Assembly (NCBI RefSeq): GCF_900188345.1
Contig: NZ_FZOD01000042.1
Location: 1 to 64,000 of the forward strand
Source of the DNA: Streptosporangium subroseum
GTDB lineage: Bacteria > Actinomycetota > Actinomycetes > Streptosporangiales > Streptosporangiaceae
DNA: 64,000 nt
Direction: 5' to 3'
Under the pieces are notes generated by a model, which was not told the origin of the DNA, did not search any database, and worked only from the letters and a program-made list of their open reading frames with translations. Position numbers and translations under genes: made by a program. How positions within the stretch are numbered: the stretch's first letter is position 1; every line of letters starts with the position of its first letter. Shown one piece after another: positions 26,290 to 35,677 of the stretch.

Positions 26290-27102
26290 CTAGTGCTTGC
26301 GGGCGATCCCGCCGTACATGAGCCGCTGGCCCACGGTCAGTTTTTCAGGTTTCTCAGGGACGGGCCCGTCGGGTCGCCACAGAGGCAGCGGGACGACGCC
26401 CGGTTCGAGCAGCTCGAAGCCGTCGAAGAACGCGGTGATCTCCTCCGGCGTCCGAAACCGGCCGGTGCCGAGCAGCGCGAGATACTTCTGCTCGGCGTCG
26501 CGCGACTCCTGGGTGGAGGCGCAGAAGTGAGTGATGAAGAGATGGCTGCCCGAGGGGACCGCCGCCATGTAGGCCTCGACGATCCCCCGGGGGTCGTCGT
26601 CGTCGTGCAGGTGGTGCAGGACACCGACCAGCATCACGCCCACCGGCCGATCGAAGTCGATGAGCCGCTTGACGTCCGGGTCGGCGAGGATCGCCGCCGT
26701 GTCGCGCAGGTCGGAGGTGACGACCGCCGTGTGGTCGTTCTCCGCCAGCAGCGCCCGGCCGTGGGCCAGGACCATCGGGTCGTTGTCGACGTAGACGACC
26801 CGTGCCTCCGGGTTCGCGCGCTGCGCGACCTGGTGGGTGTTCTCCACGGTCGGCAGCCCCGAGCCGAGGTCGATGAACTGGGTGATGCCCTGGCCGGACA
26901 GGAATCGCACCCCTCGGCCGAGGACCTGGCGGTTGTAGGTCGCCACGTCGTAGATCTCCGGGACGACCTTCACGATCTCGGCGACGAAGGCGCGGTCGAC
27001 GTCGAAGTTGTCCTTGCCGTTGAGGACGACGTCGTAGGCCCTGGCGATACTGGGCCTGGTCGTATCGATGTTGCTCTTCCACTCGTCCCGCTTGTCGGTC
27101 AC
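26290..27102 (-). CDS. SAM-dependent methyltransferase, DUF574 family
   Basis: The protein has 270 residues from GTG 27102; the longer frame to 27333 has an Arg/Pro-rich non-homologous head. The order TTRPSIARAYDVVLNGKDNF, QFIDLGSGLPT, RVVYVDNDP and RPVGVMLVGVLHHL is the actinobacterial DUF574/Methyltransf_19 pattern, with the SAM loop at DLGSGLP. Such genes are abundant in Streptosporangiales and Streptomyces. The substrate is unknown. Confidence 0.9.
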   Translation of the reverse strand: MTDKRDEWKSNIDTTRPSIARAYDVVLNGKDNFDVDRAFVAEIVKVVPEIYDVATYNRQVLGRGVRFLSGQGITQFIDLGSGLPTVENTHQVAQRANPEARVVYVDNDPMVLAHGRALLAENDHTAVVTSDLRDTAAILADPDVKRLIDFDRPVGVMLVGVLHHLHDDDDPRGIVEAYMAAVPSGSHLFITHFCASTQESRDAEQKYLALLGTGRFRTPEEITAFFDGFELLEPGVVPLPLWRPDGPVPEKPEKLTVGQRLMYGGIARKH

Positions 27103-27349
27103 AGGGGGAGCCCTTTCTCGCGATCCCGAAGCGATCCGAATGATCATATGGCGTGAAAAGTCAGAATTGTTGTGGCCGGGAGTGCCGTGCGCGGCGGGTT
27201 TCTCGTGCTCCGGGCCGCCGTCACGTGATCCGCACGGGTGGGTCAGTGCCGTTGACCGCGTGCGCGGGTAGCCGTTGACCGGCGCCTGCGGTTCCTGGGC
27301 GCCGTCGGGGGAACGGTCCCGTTGTTCCTTCACGAGCGCCGTCGCAGCG

Positions 27350-28231
27350 CTAAGCGCCAGAGGGAAGTCTCGGCACGCTGTCGACCAGCCGGCGCGTGTA
27401 GGGGTGGCTGGGAGAGCCGAGCACCGAGGCGGTGTCCCCCTGCTCCACGATGCGGCCCCGTTCGAGCACCGCCGTGTGCCGGCACAGCATCGCGACCACC
27501 GCGAGGTCGTGCGAGACCATCACGACGGTCAGCCCGTGGCTCTCCCCCAGCTCGGCCAGCAGGTCGACGACGCGCACCCGGGTGGAGACGTCCAGCGCGC
27601 TGACGGGTTCGTCCGCGAGCAGGACCCGGGGCTCGCACACGATCGCGCGCGCGATGGCGATGCGCTGGCGCTGCCCCCCGGAGAACTCGTGCGGGTAGCG
27701 GAGCGCGGCGTCCGCCGGCAGCCCGACGACCTCCAGCGCGGCGGCGACACGGTGATCCACGCGCGAGCCGCCCGGCTGGGCCGCCGTCAGGCCGAGCGAG
27801 CGGAGCGGTTCGGCGACGATCCTGCCCACGCGCTGCCGCGGATCGAGTGAGGAGTACGGATCCTGGAACACGGTCTGGACGTTGCGCCGGAACTCACGCA
27901 TCTGACCGCGGTCCCGCAACGAGAGGGGCGCGCCGTCGAAGAGGACCTGGCCGCTGGTGGGCCGGGTCAGGCCGAGCAGCAGGCGCAGGAGGGTGGTCTT
28001 GCCCGCGCCGGACTCGCCGACCAGGGCCACGCTGCGCCCCGGGGTTATGGCGATCGAGACGTCGGTGAGTACGGGGGCCGCGCCGCGGTAGGCGAAACCC
28101 ACCTGGCGCGCCTCAAGGATGGCCGGAGTCTCCGAGACCTCCGAGGTCGGCGGGATCTCCGGGGTCGACGGGATCTCCGGCGGGATCTCCGAGGCCGACG
28201 GGGACGGGGTCTCCGGGGTCGGCGGGGTCAC
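27350..28231 (-). CDS. Dipeptide/oligopeptide ABC transporter ATPase (DppF-like)
   Basis: The protein has 293 residues from GTG 28231, overlapping the previous gene's stop (GTGA). The ABC ATPase has Walker A GESGAGKTT, signature FSGGQRQRIAIARA and Walker B VLLADEP. The first 36 residues are a Pro/Glu/Ser/Thr-rich, repeat-like extension (EIPPEIP, TPEIPPTSEV) that is not part of the family. The gene is shorter at the C-terminus than typical DppF, which extends further for the peptide-porter signature. It is the last gene of the operon. Confidence 0.9.
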   Translation of the reverse strand: MTPPTPETPSPSASEIPPEIPSTPEIPPTSEVSETPAILEARQVGFAYRGAAPVLTDVSIAITPGRSVALVGESGAGKTTLLRLLLGLTRPTSGQVLFDGAPLSLRDRGQMREFRRNVQTVFQDPYSSLDPRQRVGRIVAEPLRSLGLTAAQPGGSRVDHRVAAALEVVGLPADAALRYPHEFSGGQRQRIAIARAIVCEPRVLLADEPVSALDVSTRVRVVDLLAELGESHGLTVVMVSHDLAVVAMLCRHTAVLERGRIVEQGDTASVLGSPSHPYTRRLVDSVPRLPSGA

Positions 28232-29040
28232 AGTGTGATCCGATCCAGTGGGCTGTCGAGCTCCCGGGCGCTGTCCACCAGGGAGCGGGTGTAGGGGTGA
28301 CGCGGCGCGTTCACGATGTCCCGGACGGCCCCCGCCTCCACGGCCCGGCCGTCCCGCAGGACGAGGACGTGGTCGGTGATGCGGGAGATGACCGCGAGAT
28401 CGTGACTGATGAACAGCAGGGCCATCCCCCGGGCGGAGACCAGGCCGTCCAGCAGGGCGAGCACCTCCGCCTGCACCGTCACGTCGAGGGCCGTGGTGGG
28501 CTCGTCGGCGATCAGCAGCGCGGGTTCGCAGGCGAGAGCCATGGCGATGGCGACCCGCTGGCGCTGACCGCCGGAGATCTCGTGCGGATACGCCCTCGCG
28601 ATGCGATCCGGTTCCGTGAGCCGAACCTCCTCGAGCGCCGCGACGACGGCGCGGCGCAGGGCGGCGCCGCGCAGTCCGTGCCTTCGCCCGAGGGGCTCGG
28701 CGAGCTGGCGGCCGACCCTCATGAGCGGGTCGAGCGCCGTCAGGGGTTCCTGGAAGACGACGGTCACGGCCCGGCCGCGCAGGCCGTTCAGGTCTCGCTC
28801 CGTCGCGCCGGTGATCTGGGTCCGGGGCAGCCCCGGGGCGTCCAGCACGACGCTGCCGCTCGCGGTCATCCCCGTCGGCAGCAGGCCCATGATCGCAAGC
28901 GCGGTCAGCGACTTGCCCGAGCCCGACTCGCCGATCAGGCCGAGTCTCGCGCCCGCTTCGAGCGTGAAGGACACGTCGGAGACGAGTTCGCGCCCCTGCC
29001 CGGAACGCACCCCGAGCCCCGTGACGTCGAGCAGGCTCAT
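28228..29040 (-). CDS. Dipeptide/oligopeptide ABC transporter ATPase (DppD-like)
   Basis: The protein has 270 residues from ATG 29040, which overlaps the permease stop (ATGA). Walker A GESGSGKSLTAL, signature ISGGQRQRVAIAMA, Walker B LLIADEPTTALD and the His switch ISHDLAV are present. It pairs with the downstream ATPase to power import through the two permeases. Confidence 0.92.
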   Translation of the reverse strand: MSLLDVTGLGVRSGQGRELVSDVSFTLEAGARLGLIGESGSGKSLTALAIMGLLPTGMTASGSVVLDAPGLPRTQITGATERDLNGLRGRAVTVVFQEPLTALDPLMRVGRQLAEPLGRRHGLRGAALRRAVVAALEEVRLTEPDRIARAYPHEISGGQRQRVAIAMALACEPALLIADEPTTALDVTVQAEVLALLDGLVSARGMALLFISHDLAVISRITDHVLVLRDGRAVEAGAVRDIVNAPRHPYTRSLVDSARELDSPLDRITL

Positions 29041-29894
29041 CGCGTTCTCCTCCGGGTCGGGTCGGCCACGTCCCTGAGTCCGTCGGCGATCAGGTTCACG
29101 CCGATGACGAGCACGACCAGGAGCACGCCGGGGGCGATCGCGCCGACCGGCGACGTGAGCACGGTCGCCTGGGCCTCCTGCAGCATGCTCCCCCAGGACG
29201 CGTTCGGCGGTGGGGGGCCCAGCCCGAGGTAGGACAGGGACGCCTCGGCCAGTACGGCGAGGCCGAGCTGCAGTGCGAGGTTGACCAGGAGCGTCGGCCA
29301 GATGTTCGGCAGGACGTGCTCGGTCACGACGCGCGGCCAGGAGGTTCCCGAGGTGCGCGACGCCGTGATGAAGTCCTGGGACAGCACGCGCTTGACGAGC
29401 ACGCGGGTCAGCCGCGCCACGATCGCGGACATCGCCAGCCCGATCGCCAGGATGGCCGAGCCTAGGGACGCCTGCCGTACGGCGACCACGAGCATGGCCA
29501 GCAGCAGGGTGGGGAAGGCGATGAGGATGTCGAGCAGGGCCGAGATCGTGTCGTCGAGCCACCGGGTGGCGAAGCCCGCCGCCAGGCCGCCCGCGACTCC
29601 GAGAAGGCCGCCGAGCGCGACCGACCCGACCCCGACCGTCAGGGCGATTCGCGCACCGATCATCAGCTGGGTGAGCAGGTCCCGGCCGAGCTTGTCCGTG
29701 CCGAACAGGTGGGGCAGGCCGGGAGGCATGAGCCGATCGCCCGAGGTGTCGGCCGGGTCGTACGGAACCCAGAAGAACGAGACGACCGCGACGGCGACGA
29801 TCATCCCGACGAGCACACAGCCGATCGCCAGGGTCGTGGACCGGCGCGAGCGCCGCGGGGTGCGGAGGGCGTCCGCCTCGGTCACGGCGGTCAT
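29037..29894 (-). CDS. Dipeptide/oligopeptide ABC permease (DppC-like)
   Basis: This 285-residue integral membrane protein has an N-terminal TM (LAIGCVLVGMIVAVAVVSFF), the DppC-type extracellular segment PHLFGTDKLGRDLLTQLM, and an EAA loop region around FITASRTSGTSWPRVVTEHV. The last TM region ends near the stop. Its start overlaps the stop of the upstream permease by 4 bases, as is usual in these operons. Confidence 0.92.
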   Translation of the reverse strand: MTAVTEADALRTPRRSRRSTTLAIGCVLVGMIVAVAVVSFFWVPYDPADTSGDRLMPPGLPHLFGTDKLGRDLLTQLMIGARIALTVGVGSVALGGLLGVAGGLAAGFATRWLDDTISALLDILIAFPTLLLAMLVVAVRQASLGSAILAIGLAMSAIVARLTRVLVKRVLSQDFITASRTSGTSWPRVVTEHVLPNIWPTLLVNLALQLGLAVLAEASLSYLGLGPPPPNASWGSMLQEAQATVLTSPVGAIAPGVLLVVLVIGVNLIADGLRDVADPTRRRTR

Positions 29895-30856
29895 CGCGCG
29901 TTGCCCGAGACGGTGCCGCGCAGCCGCGGGTCGATGAGCCGCTGGACGAGGTCGGCGACGAACCCGATCACCAGGACCGCGAAGGTGCTGACGAAGAGGA
30001 TGCCCTGGATGACGGGATAGTCATGCTGTGCGATTCCCTTGATCAGCATGCTGCCGAGCCCCGGGAGGGCGAACACGCTCTCGACCACGACGGCGCCGAG
30101 AAAAGTGGTGGCGAGCTCGATTCCGAGGATCGAGACGACGGGAACGGCCGCGTTGCGCAGGCCGTGACGCCACATCGCCCCGGTGAAGGAGGAGCCGAGC
30201 GCCCTGAACGTCCGCAGGTAGTCGCTGCCGAGCACGTCCAGCGTGGCGGAGCGGACATAGCGGATGAGCGACGCGGACATGACGAGGGCGATCGTGACGA
30301 CGGGCAGGGCCAGCGAGGTGAGGGCGTCGGCCGGATCGGCCCAGTCGTCGCGCGGGAACCCTCCGGCCGGCAGCACTCGGAGACGGAGCGAGAACACGGT
30401 GATCAGCAGCATTCCCACCCAGAAGGCCGGCACCGCGATACCCAGCTGGGACAGCCCGCTGAGCAGCGAGCCGTACCAGCTGTTCGAGCGGTAGGCCGCG
30501 ATGAAACCGATCGGCACGGCCACGACGACCGCCAGGAGAAAGGACAGAAGGGTGAGGGGAACGGTGACGGCCAGGCGCGAGGCGATCTCCGGGCCGACCG
30601 GAAGGGTGCTGACGAACGACGTGCCCAGGTCGAAGGTCACCAGCCGGCCGAGCCAGGAGACGAACTGCTCCAGCAACGGGAGATCCGACCCGATCTGGTG
30701 GCGAGCGGCCGCGATCTGCTCCGGGGTGGCCCCGATCGACAACAGCGAGTTGGCGGGGTCACCGGGCAGCAGGCGCAGGAGGAGGAAAAGCAGCACGCTG
30801 GCCAGGAACAGCGAGATGACGAGGAAGGCCGCTCGCCGCAGCAGGTAGGTGGCCAT
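29891..30856 (-). CDS. Dipeptide/oligopeptide ABC permease (DppB-like)
   Basis: This 321-residue permease starts MATYLLRRAAFLVISLFLAS, the classic first TM of DppB. It contains DYLRTFRALG in the EAA loop and a terminal TM near FVADLVQRLIDPRLRG. It follows the binding-protein gene by 35 bases and overlaps the next permease. Confidence 0.92.
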   Translation of the reverse strand: MATYLLRRAAFLVISLFLASVLLFLLLRLLPGDPANSLLSIGATPEQIAAARHQIGSDLPLLEQFVSWLGRLVTFDLGTSFVSTLPVGPEIASRLAVTVPLTLLSFLLAVVVAVPIGFIAAYRSNSWYGSLLSGLSQLGIAVPAFWVGMLLITVFSLRLRVLPAGGFPRDDWADPADALTSLALPVVTIALVMSASLIRYVRSATLDVLGSDYLRTFRALGSSFTGAMWRHGLRNAAVPVVSILGIELATTFLGAVVVESVFALPGLGSMLIKGIAQHDYPVIQGILFVSTFAVLVIGFVADLVQRLIDPRLRGTVSGNAR

Positions 30857-30891
30857 GGCGAATCAGGCCGCCCGCCAAGGCGACACGGACA

Positions 30892-32439
30892 TCAGCTCTT
30901 CTTGATGGTGTAGGCGTAGAACTGCGAGTTCAGGCCGTTGATCGGGTAACCCGACAGCGACGACGACGCCACGACGATCTGCGGATAGAGATAGAGCCAG
31001 TCGCTGGCGGCGTCCGCGGCGATCTGCTGGTTGGCCTTCTTGAGCAGGGCCGCCTGATCGTCGGTCGTGTCCGACTGCTCGGCCTGGTTCACCAGCTTGG
31101 TGACCTCGGGGTTGTCGTATCCCCAGTAGAAGTCGGGATTGCCGTACCAGACGACGTCGCGGTCGTTGACGTGCTCCTGCAGCGTCGCGGCGAAGTCGTG
31201 GTTCTTGAACACCTTGGTGTACCACTCGTCGGCGGTGATGACGTTGATCGTGACGGTGATGCCGACCTTGGCCAGCTCTCCCTTGATGAACGTGGCCGCG
31301 GTGGGGTGCGGGTCGTAGTTCGGGGTGTCGAGCGTGAAGCTGAACCCATTGGCGTAACCGGCCTCGGAGAGCTGCTTCTTGGCCAGTTCCACGTCGTAGG
31401 GGTTCACCGTGGTGAGGTCCTCGTACCACGGGTCGGTCGGCGGGACCATCGAACCGATCAGGGTTCCGTAGTCGCCCCAGATCGAGTTGAGCAGCTTGCG
31501 GTTGTCGATGGCGGAGGTGACGGCCTTGCGGACGAGGGCGTTGTCGAACGGCTTCACCCGGTCGTTGAAGGCCAGCAGGAGCTTGGTCGTCGAATGACCG
31601 TCGTTGACCTTGTAGTCCTTGTTGTCCTTGAACTGGGCCAGGGCGTCCGGGCTCTGCTCGCTGGTCACGATGTCGACGGCATTGGTCAGCAGCGCGTTGT
31701 TGAGGGCGGTCGCCGCCGTGAAGTAGTGGAACACCACCCCCTTGTTCGTCGGGGGCGTGCCCCAGTAACCCGCGAACGGGTCCAGGCTCAGCGAGGAGCC
31801 CCGCTTCCACGTGCCGAGCTTGTAGGGACCGGTGCCGTCCTCGGAGGTCGTGAGGTCCTTCGCCTGGTTGTTGATGACCCACACGTAGCTGAGGTTGTAG
31901 ACGAACGAGATCGACTTGGTCGACAGCTTCACGGTCACCGTGCTGTCGTCGGGAGTCGTGATGCTCTTGATCCCGGTGAAGCTGCTCTTACGGGCGGACT
32001 GCGAGTCCTTGGCGAGGACCTTTTCGATGCTGTACTTCACGTCGGCGGAGGTGAGCGGGTCGCCCGAGTGGAACGTGACGCCGCTCTGCAGCGTGAACGT
32101 GTAGGTGAGACCGTCGGGGCTGACCTTGTAGTCCTTGGCGAGAAGATTCTCGACCTTGCCGTCGTCGCCGAGCTTGAACAGGCCCTCGTAGACGTTGCCG
32201 TTGAACGCCTCGGTCACGCCCTGCCCGCCGCCGCCCGTGTTGTCGAGGTTCTGCGGCTCGTAGAGCGAACCGACCTCGATCGTCGCGTTCGGGTCGGCCG
32301 AGCCGGTCGATGATGACGTGCTCCCCGAGCCGGCCGCCGGGGCGTTCTCCGAGCCGGAGCCGGAGCCGGAGCCGCAGGCGGTGAGGGTCAGCGCGACCAT
32401 GAGGGTGGCGCCGACGAGCGACGTCATCTTGCTTTTCAC
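30892..32439 (-). CDS. Peptide-binding lipoprotein of ABC transporter (SBP family 5)
   Basis: The protein has 515 residues from GTG 32439, six bases after AGGAGA. The signal peptide carries a lipobox LTLTAC, so Cys 22 should be lipid-anchored. A Ser/Gly linker follows, then the SBP_bac_5 fold with YEPQNLD near the start and a family-like block with TFHSGDPLTSADVKYSIEKV. It delivers di/oligopeptides or similar ligands to the permeases encoded downstream. Confidence 0.92.
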   Translation of the reverse strand: MKSKMTSLVGATLMVALTLTACGSGSGSGSENAPAAGSGSTSSSTGSADPNATIEVGSLYEPQNLDNTGGGGQGVTEAFNGNVYEGLFKLGDDGKVENLLAKDYKVSPDGLTYTFTLQSGVTFHSGDPLTSADVKYSIEKVLAKDSQSARKSSFTGIKSITTPDDSTVTVKLSTKSISFVYNLSYVWVINNQAKDLTTSEDGTGPYKLGTWKRGSSLSLDPFAGYWGTPPTNKGVVFHYFTAATALNNALLTNAVDIVTSEQSPDALAQFKDNKDYKVNDGHSTTKLLLAFNDRVKPFDNALVRKAVTSAIDNRKLLNSIWGDYGTLIGSMVPPTDPWYEDLTTVNPYDVELAKKQLSEAGYANGFSFTLDTPNYDPHPTAATFIKGELAKVGITVTINVITADEWYTKVFKNHDFAATLQEHVNDRDVVWYGNPDFYWGYDNPEVTKLVNQAEQSDTTDDQAALLKKANQQIAADAASDWLYLYPQIVVASSSLSGYPINGLNSQFYAYTIKKS

Positions 32440-32536
32440 TGTTTCTCCTGATCAGTGGCCGTACGGCCGGACGTGATGGGCGATCTGAGCCTCACCGGCG
32501 CAGGGATGTCGTCCCGCGCATCGGCTCGGCTCCGCT

Positions 32537-33262
32537 TCAGTGGATCGCGTAGCCGTCGAGGAACGCCGGAAGCCTCTCGCCCGCGTCGACGGCGACGTGG
32601 AAGCGGTTCTGCGGCGGCGGCAGCGGGCAGTTGTAGTGGGCGGAGAATCCGCACGGCGGGACGAAGGCCCGGTTGAAGTCGAGCACGACCTGGTCGCTGC
32701 CGGGCACGCGCGGCACGATCAGGAACCGGCCGGCGGCGTAGGTGTTCACGCCGTTGGTCCTGTCACCGAAGACCAGGAGCAGCGTTCCGTCGTCGTCGAA
32801 CGCGCTCAGCGAGTAGGCGACGTCGTGCAGGGTGAAGGTGATGTCGCCGGGAACGACAAGCTCGCGGGTGCCGCCGTTGTCGCGAATGTGCTCGAACGGG
32901 ATACGACGCGACCCGGGCACCTCCGTGAAGGTGGCCTCGATCACCCAGTCCGGGTTGAACGGGAACGCCTCGACGGTGTCGAAGTGCTGGATCGACGGTG
33001 CGTTCGCGTCCCAGAGGCGAATGCCACGTTCCAATTCGCCGGTGTCGATGTTCCGGCGTTCCAGCCTGGTCGCCGTCACGCTGCTCGGCCGGCCGGAGAG
33101 CGCGTCCTCGAGGGATTCGTCCTGATCGCTCGCCTGCCAGCGGGTCTCGACGAGCGCGAGGTTGCCCGCCGGTGCGATGAGGGAGGTCAGCCGGGACGCC
33201 CGCCAGGCGTCCCAGCCGGCACGCGCGGAGTCGATGGTGCGCGCGGAAGCCAGTGCGGGCAT
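32537..33262 (-). CDS. DUF1684 family protein
   Basis: This 241-residue cytosolic protein matches the DUF1684 layout: an N-terminal W-x-x-W-R segment (GWDAWRASRLTSL), a central beta region, then GRFLIVPRVPG and the hallmark end DFNRAFVPPCGFSAHYNCPLPP. The function of the family is not established. It lies 98 bases upstream of the peptide-binding lipoprotein on the same strand and may be the first gene of that operon. Confidence 0.88.
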   Translation of the reverse strand: MPALASARTIDSARAGWDAWRASRLTSLIAPAGNLALVETRWQASDQDESLEDALSGRPSSVTATRLERRNIDTGELERGIRLWDANAPSIQHFDTVEAFPFNPDWVIEATFTEVPGSRRIPFEHIRDNGGTRELVVPGDITFTLHDVAYSLSAFDDDGTLLLVFGDRTNGVNTYAAGRFLIVPRVPGSDQVVLDFNRAFVPPCGFSAHYNCPLPPPQNRFHVAVDAGERLPAFLDGYAIH

Positions 33263-33395
33263 GGTTGTGAACAGCTCACTTCGTTCTGGGCAGGCGGCGC
33301 CTGCCGATCGTGCTTGGGGTGGACGCGTCGCCGGTGACGGGCACGGTGCACACCATTGACGATCTTCCGATTAAGCCTACCAAAATAGTCGGCTT

Positions 33396-33410
33396 TGTCC
33401 AATTTGGACA
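33396..33410. promoter_or_regulatory. 15-bp perfect palindrome, possible operator
   Basis: TGTCCAA-T-TTGGACA is a perfect odd palindrome within an AT-rich stretch, 134 bases upstream of the DUF1684/ABC operon start. Its position and symmetry suggest a repressor site for that operon. The regulator is not identified. Confidence 0.5.
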
Positions 33411-33436
33411 GCAAATCCGTTTTCGGACAGTTACCA

Positions 33437-33589
33437 TCAATGCGACAGAGGCCCGAAATACGCTTCGCGACAGATGATCAGACCGTACGGGGTGCCACCC
33501 GCGGGGCCTCGGGAGGTGGAGACGGCCGCCTCGGGGCCGACGCGGGACAGCGGTCCGGCGGGAGTCCCGCCGATAAGTCCGATCTTCAC
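33437..33589 (-). CDS. Possible 50-aa ORF with strong ribosome site
   Basis: GGAGGTGACGCA precedes a GTG at 33589. The frame encodes 50 residues opening KIGLIGGTPAGPL and closing with a Cys-containing segment. The rest of the 33263-33765 gap shows only the palindrome at 33396. The good ribosome site is the main support; no family is recognised. It could be a leader peptide. Confidence 0.3.
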   Translation of the reverse strand: MKIGLIGGTPAGPLSRVGPEAAVSTSRGPAGGTPYGLIICREAYFGPLSH

Positions 33590-33765
33590 TGCGTCACCTC
33601 CCCGCGGTCGTCGCCTCTACGGGAGACCGGCAACGCCGTGACCACCTCGGATATTTCCCTGCCACGAACCGGTCAGGGATCGCGAACACCGGGCTGGTGC
33701 CGCCTGCCGCCGTCGGTCAGGCCTCCGGCGTCGACCGCACCGGTCTTCGAGCCGGCTTCAGCGGC

Positions 33766-34215
33766 CTATTGCGGGACGGCGTACTCGACCGTCGGCGCCT
33801 CGCTGTATTTGTCGAGCTCGGGGAGGTTGACCACGATCGGGTCCACGCCGGACCGGACAACCGCCCAGACCGTCTCGTACTCGGCGGAGGCATTGATCTC
33901 CTGGTGAATGACATGGGCGGGGACGAACACGAAGTCACCGCGCCCCGCTTCCGCCATGTTCTCCAGCCGGTCCCCCCACCGGTACCGGGCCGTGCCGCTG
34001 ACGACGTACAGGACGGTTTCCTGATCCCCGTGATGGTGCGCCCCGGTCGCCGCGCCGGGCTTGACCGTGCTCAGGAACGCCGAAAGATGTGCCGCGTCCG
34101 GGTTCCGGGCGTCAAAGGCCACCTCGCGGATCAGCCCGGGAGTCTGCGTCGTGTTTCTGTCAAGGGCTTCGCCGTGGACGACCCTGACCTGCTTGCTGCG
34201 ATGAATGTCACTCAT
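33766..34215 (-). CDS. Cupin-domain protein
   Basis: The protein has 149 residues from ATG 34215, preceded by AAAGGGG. A single cupin barrel shows the metal-binding first motif GAHHHGDQETVLYVVSG and a second motif around GDFVFVPAHVIHQE. It probably binds a metal and a small ligand. It is separated from the alcohol dehydrogenase gene by 58 bases on the same strand, suggesting co-transcription. Confidence 0.85.
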   Translation of the reverse strand: MSDIHRSKQVRVVHGEALDRNTTQTPGLIREVAFDARNPDAAHLSAFLSTVKPGAATGAHHHGDQETVLYVVSGTARYRWGDRLENMAEAGRGDFVFVPAHVIHQEINASAEYETVWAVVRSGVDPIVVNLPELDKYSEAPTVEYAVPQ

Positions 34216-34273
34216 GGTTACCCCTTTCTCCAACGCCACGAAGCGATCACCCATACCCCTGAAGCGCCGGCCG

Positions 34274-35446
34274 TCACGGCCGCAGGACGGCCTTGATGAC
34301 TCCGTCGACGCGCTGGTCGAAGGCCCGGAACAACCCGGGCGCGTCATCAAGGCGCCCATGATGGGTGACCACCACACTGGGACGGGCCCGGCCGGACAGC
34401 ACGAGGTCACGGAGCAACACCGTGTAGCGACGATCGTGCGTACGACCGAACCTCACCGAAACCCCCTTGGAGAAGAACGTCGCCCACGGCACCGTCAGGC
34501 GGCCGTCGGCGTGCCCCTCGGGGGCCGGATGCCGATCTTTCTCGGCGTAGACGCCGATGATGCCCAGATGCCCGGTCGGATTGACCAGCCGGGCGAGATC
34601 ACCGATGACCTGGGCCGGGTTCTCCGCCCCAGGCTCCAGGCGGTCGTGAGACTGGAACCCCACCGCGTCGATGCCCGCCTGGACCCCGCTCATCGCCGCC
34701 TCACCGGGCGCCAGGCCACCGGCCCGGCGAAGCTCGCGGATCTGCTCCACGGGATCCGCCAGCCGGTAGTCGACGGGAACGGCGCCCATCTCCCCGGCCT
34801 TGTCCAGCCGCTCGGGCACCTCATCGACGACGTAGACCTCGGCGGCACCCTTCAGCAGAGAGCTGTAGGCCGCGAGCAGGCCGACGGTCCCGGCGCCGAA
34901 CACCGCGACCGTCGCGCCCGCGGCCACCTGCGCCAACTCGGTCGCATGCCATCCGGTCACGAACGCGTCGGCCAGCAACACCAGGTCGTCTTCACGGTCG
35001 TCGCCCGGCTCCCCGGGCACCGGGATGCAGTTGGCGTCGGCGAAGGGCACCCTCAGCAGCTCGGCCTGCGCACCGCGGTAGGGCCCCATGCCCGCGTAAC
35101 CGTACGCCGCGCCGAAGCCCCCCGGGCGCACCCGCAGGCAGGCGGCCGACAGTCCCCGCGCGCAGTTGACACACACTCCGCAGTAGACGTGGGTCGGGAT
35201 CACCACCCGGTCCCCGGGTTTGACCATCTCGACCGCGGAACCGGCCTGCTCGACGACGCCGAGAGGCTCGTGCCCCAGGACCAGGCCGGGCGTGGCTCCG
35301 GTGCGCCCGTCGTACATGTGCAGGTCGGTCCCGCAGATCGCGCTCGAACTGATCCGGACGACGACGTCCTCGGGTTTCTCGAGCACCGCGTCGGGGACGT
35401 CCTCGACCGCGACCGAGCGGGTGCCGACGAAGACGACGGCCTTCAT
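34274..35446 (-). CDS. Zinc-dependent alcohol dehydrogenase (glutathione-independent formaldehyde dehydrogenase-like)
   Basis: The protein has 390 residues from ATG 35446; the in-frame extension to 35554 is not family-like. It is a medium-chain dehydrogenase with catalytic zinc ligands in CGTDLHMY and GHEPLG, a structural four-Cys loop (YCGVCVNCARGLSAACLRV), and the NAD-binding GAGTVGLLAAY. The HMYDGRT element and length fit glutathione-independent formaldehyde/aldehyde dehydrogenases. The true substrate is unknown. Confidence 0.88.
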   Translation of the reverse strand: MKAVVFVGTRSVAVEDVPDAVLEKPEDVVVRISSSAICGTDLHMYDGRTGATPGLVLGHEPLGVVEQAGSAVEMVKPGDRVVIPTHVYCGVCVNCARGLSAACLRVRPGGFGAAYGYAGMGPYRGAQAELLRVPFADANCIPVPGEPGDDREDDLVLLADAFVTGWHATELAQVAAGATVAVFGAGTVGLLAAYSSLLKGAAEVYVVDEVPERLDKAGEMGAVPVDYRLADPVEQIRELRRAGGLAPGEAAMSGVQAGIDAVGFQSHDRLEPGAENPAQVIGDLARLVNPTGHLGIIGVYAEKDRHPAPEGHADGRLTVPWATFFSKGVSVRFGRTHDRRYTVLLRDLVLSGRARPSVVVTHHGRLDDAPGLFRAFDQRVDGVIKAVLRP

Positions 35447-35677
35447 ACCGGCCGTCCATCGCTGGTGCTCATCCGTACCCCCGTCTCTCATCCGGCGGCC
35501 GACGGCCGCACCACACACCCCCGCCATGCGTCCAGTTTTGACATAAATAAACACAAATCAACGCGGACGTACCCACTCACTGACCGCCCACGCGTACTCC
35601 GACGTAACGAGCGGGGAGATCTTGCACCCTTCCCACGGCGGACAGTGGACGCCGCCCAGATGCGAGCACAACACCGC

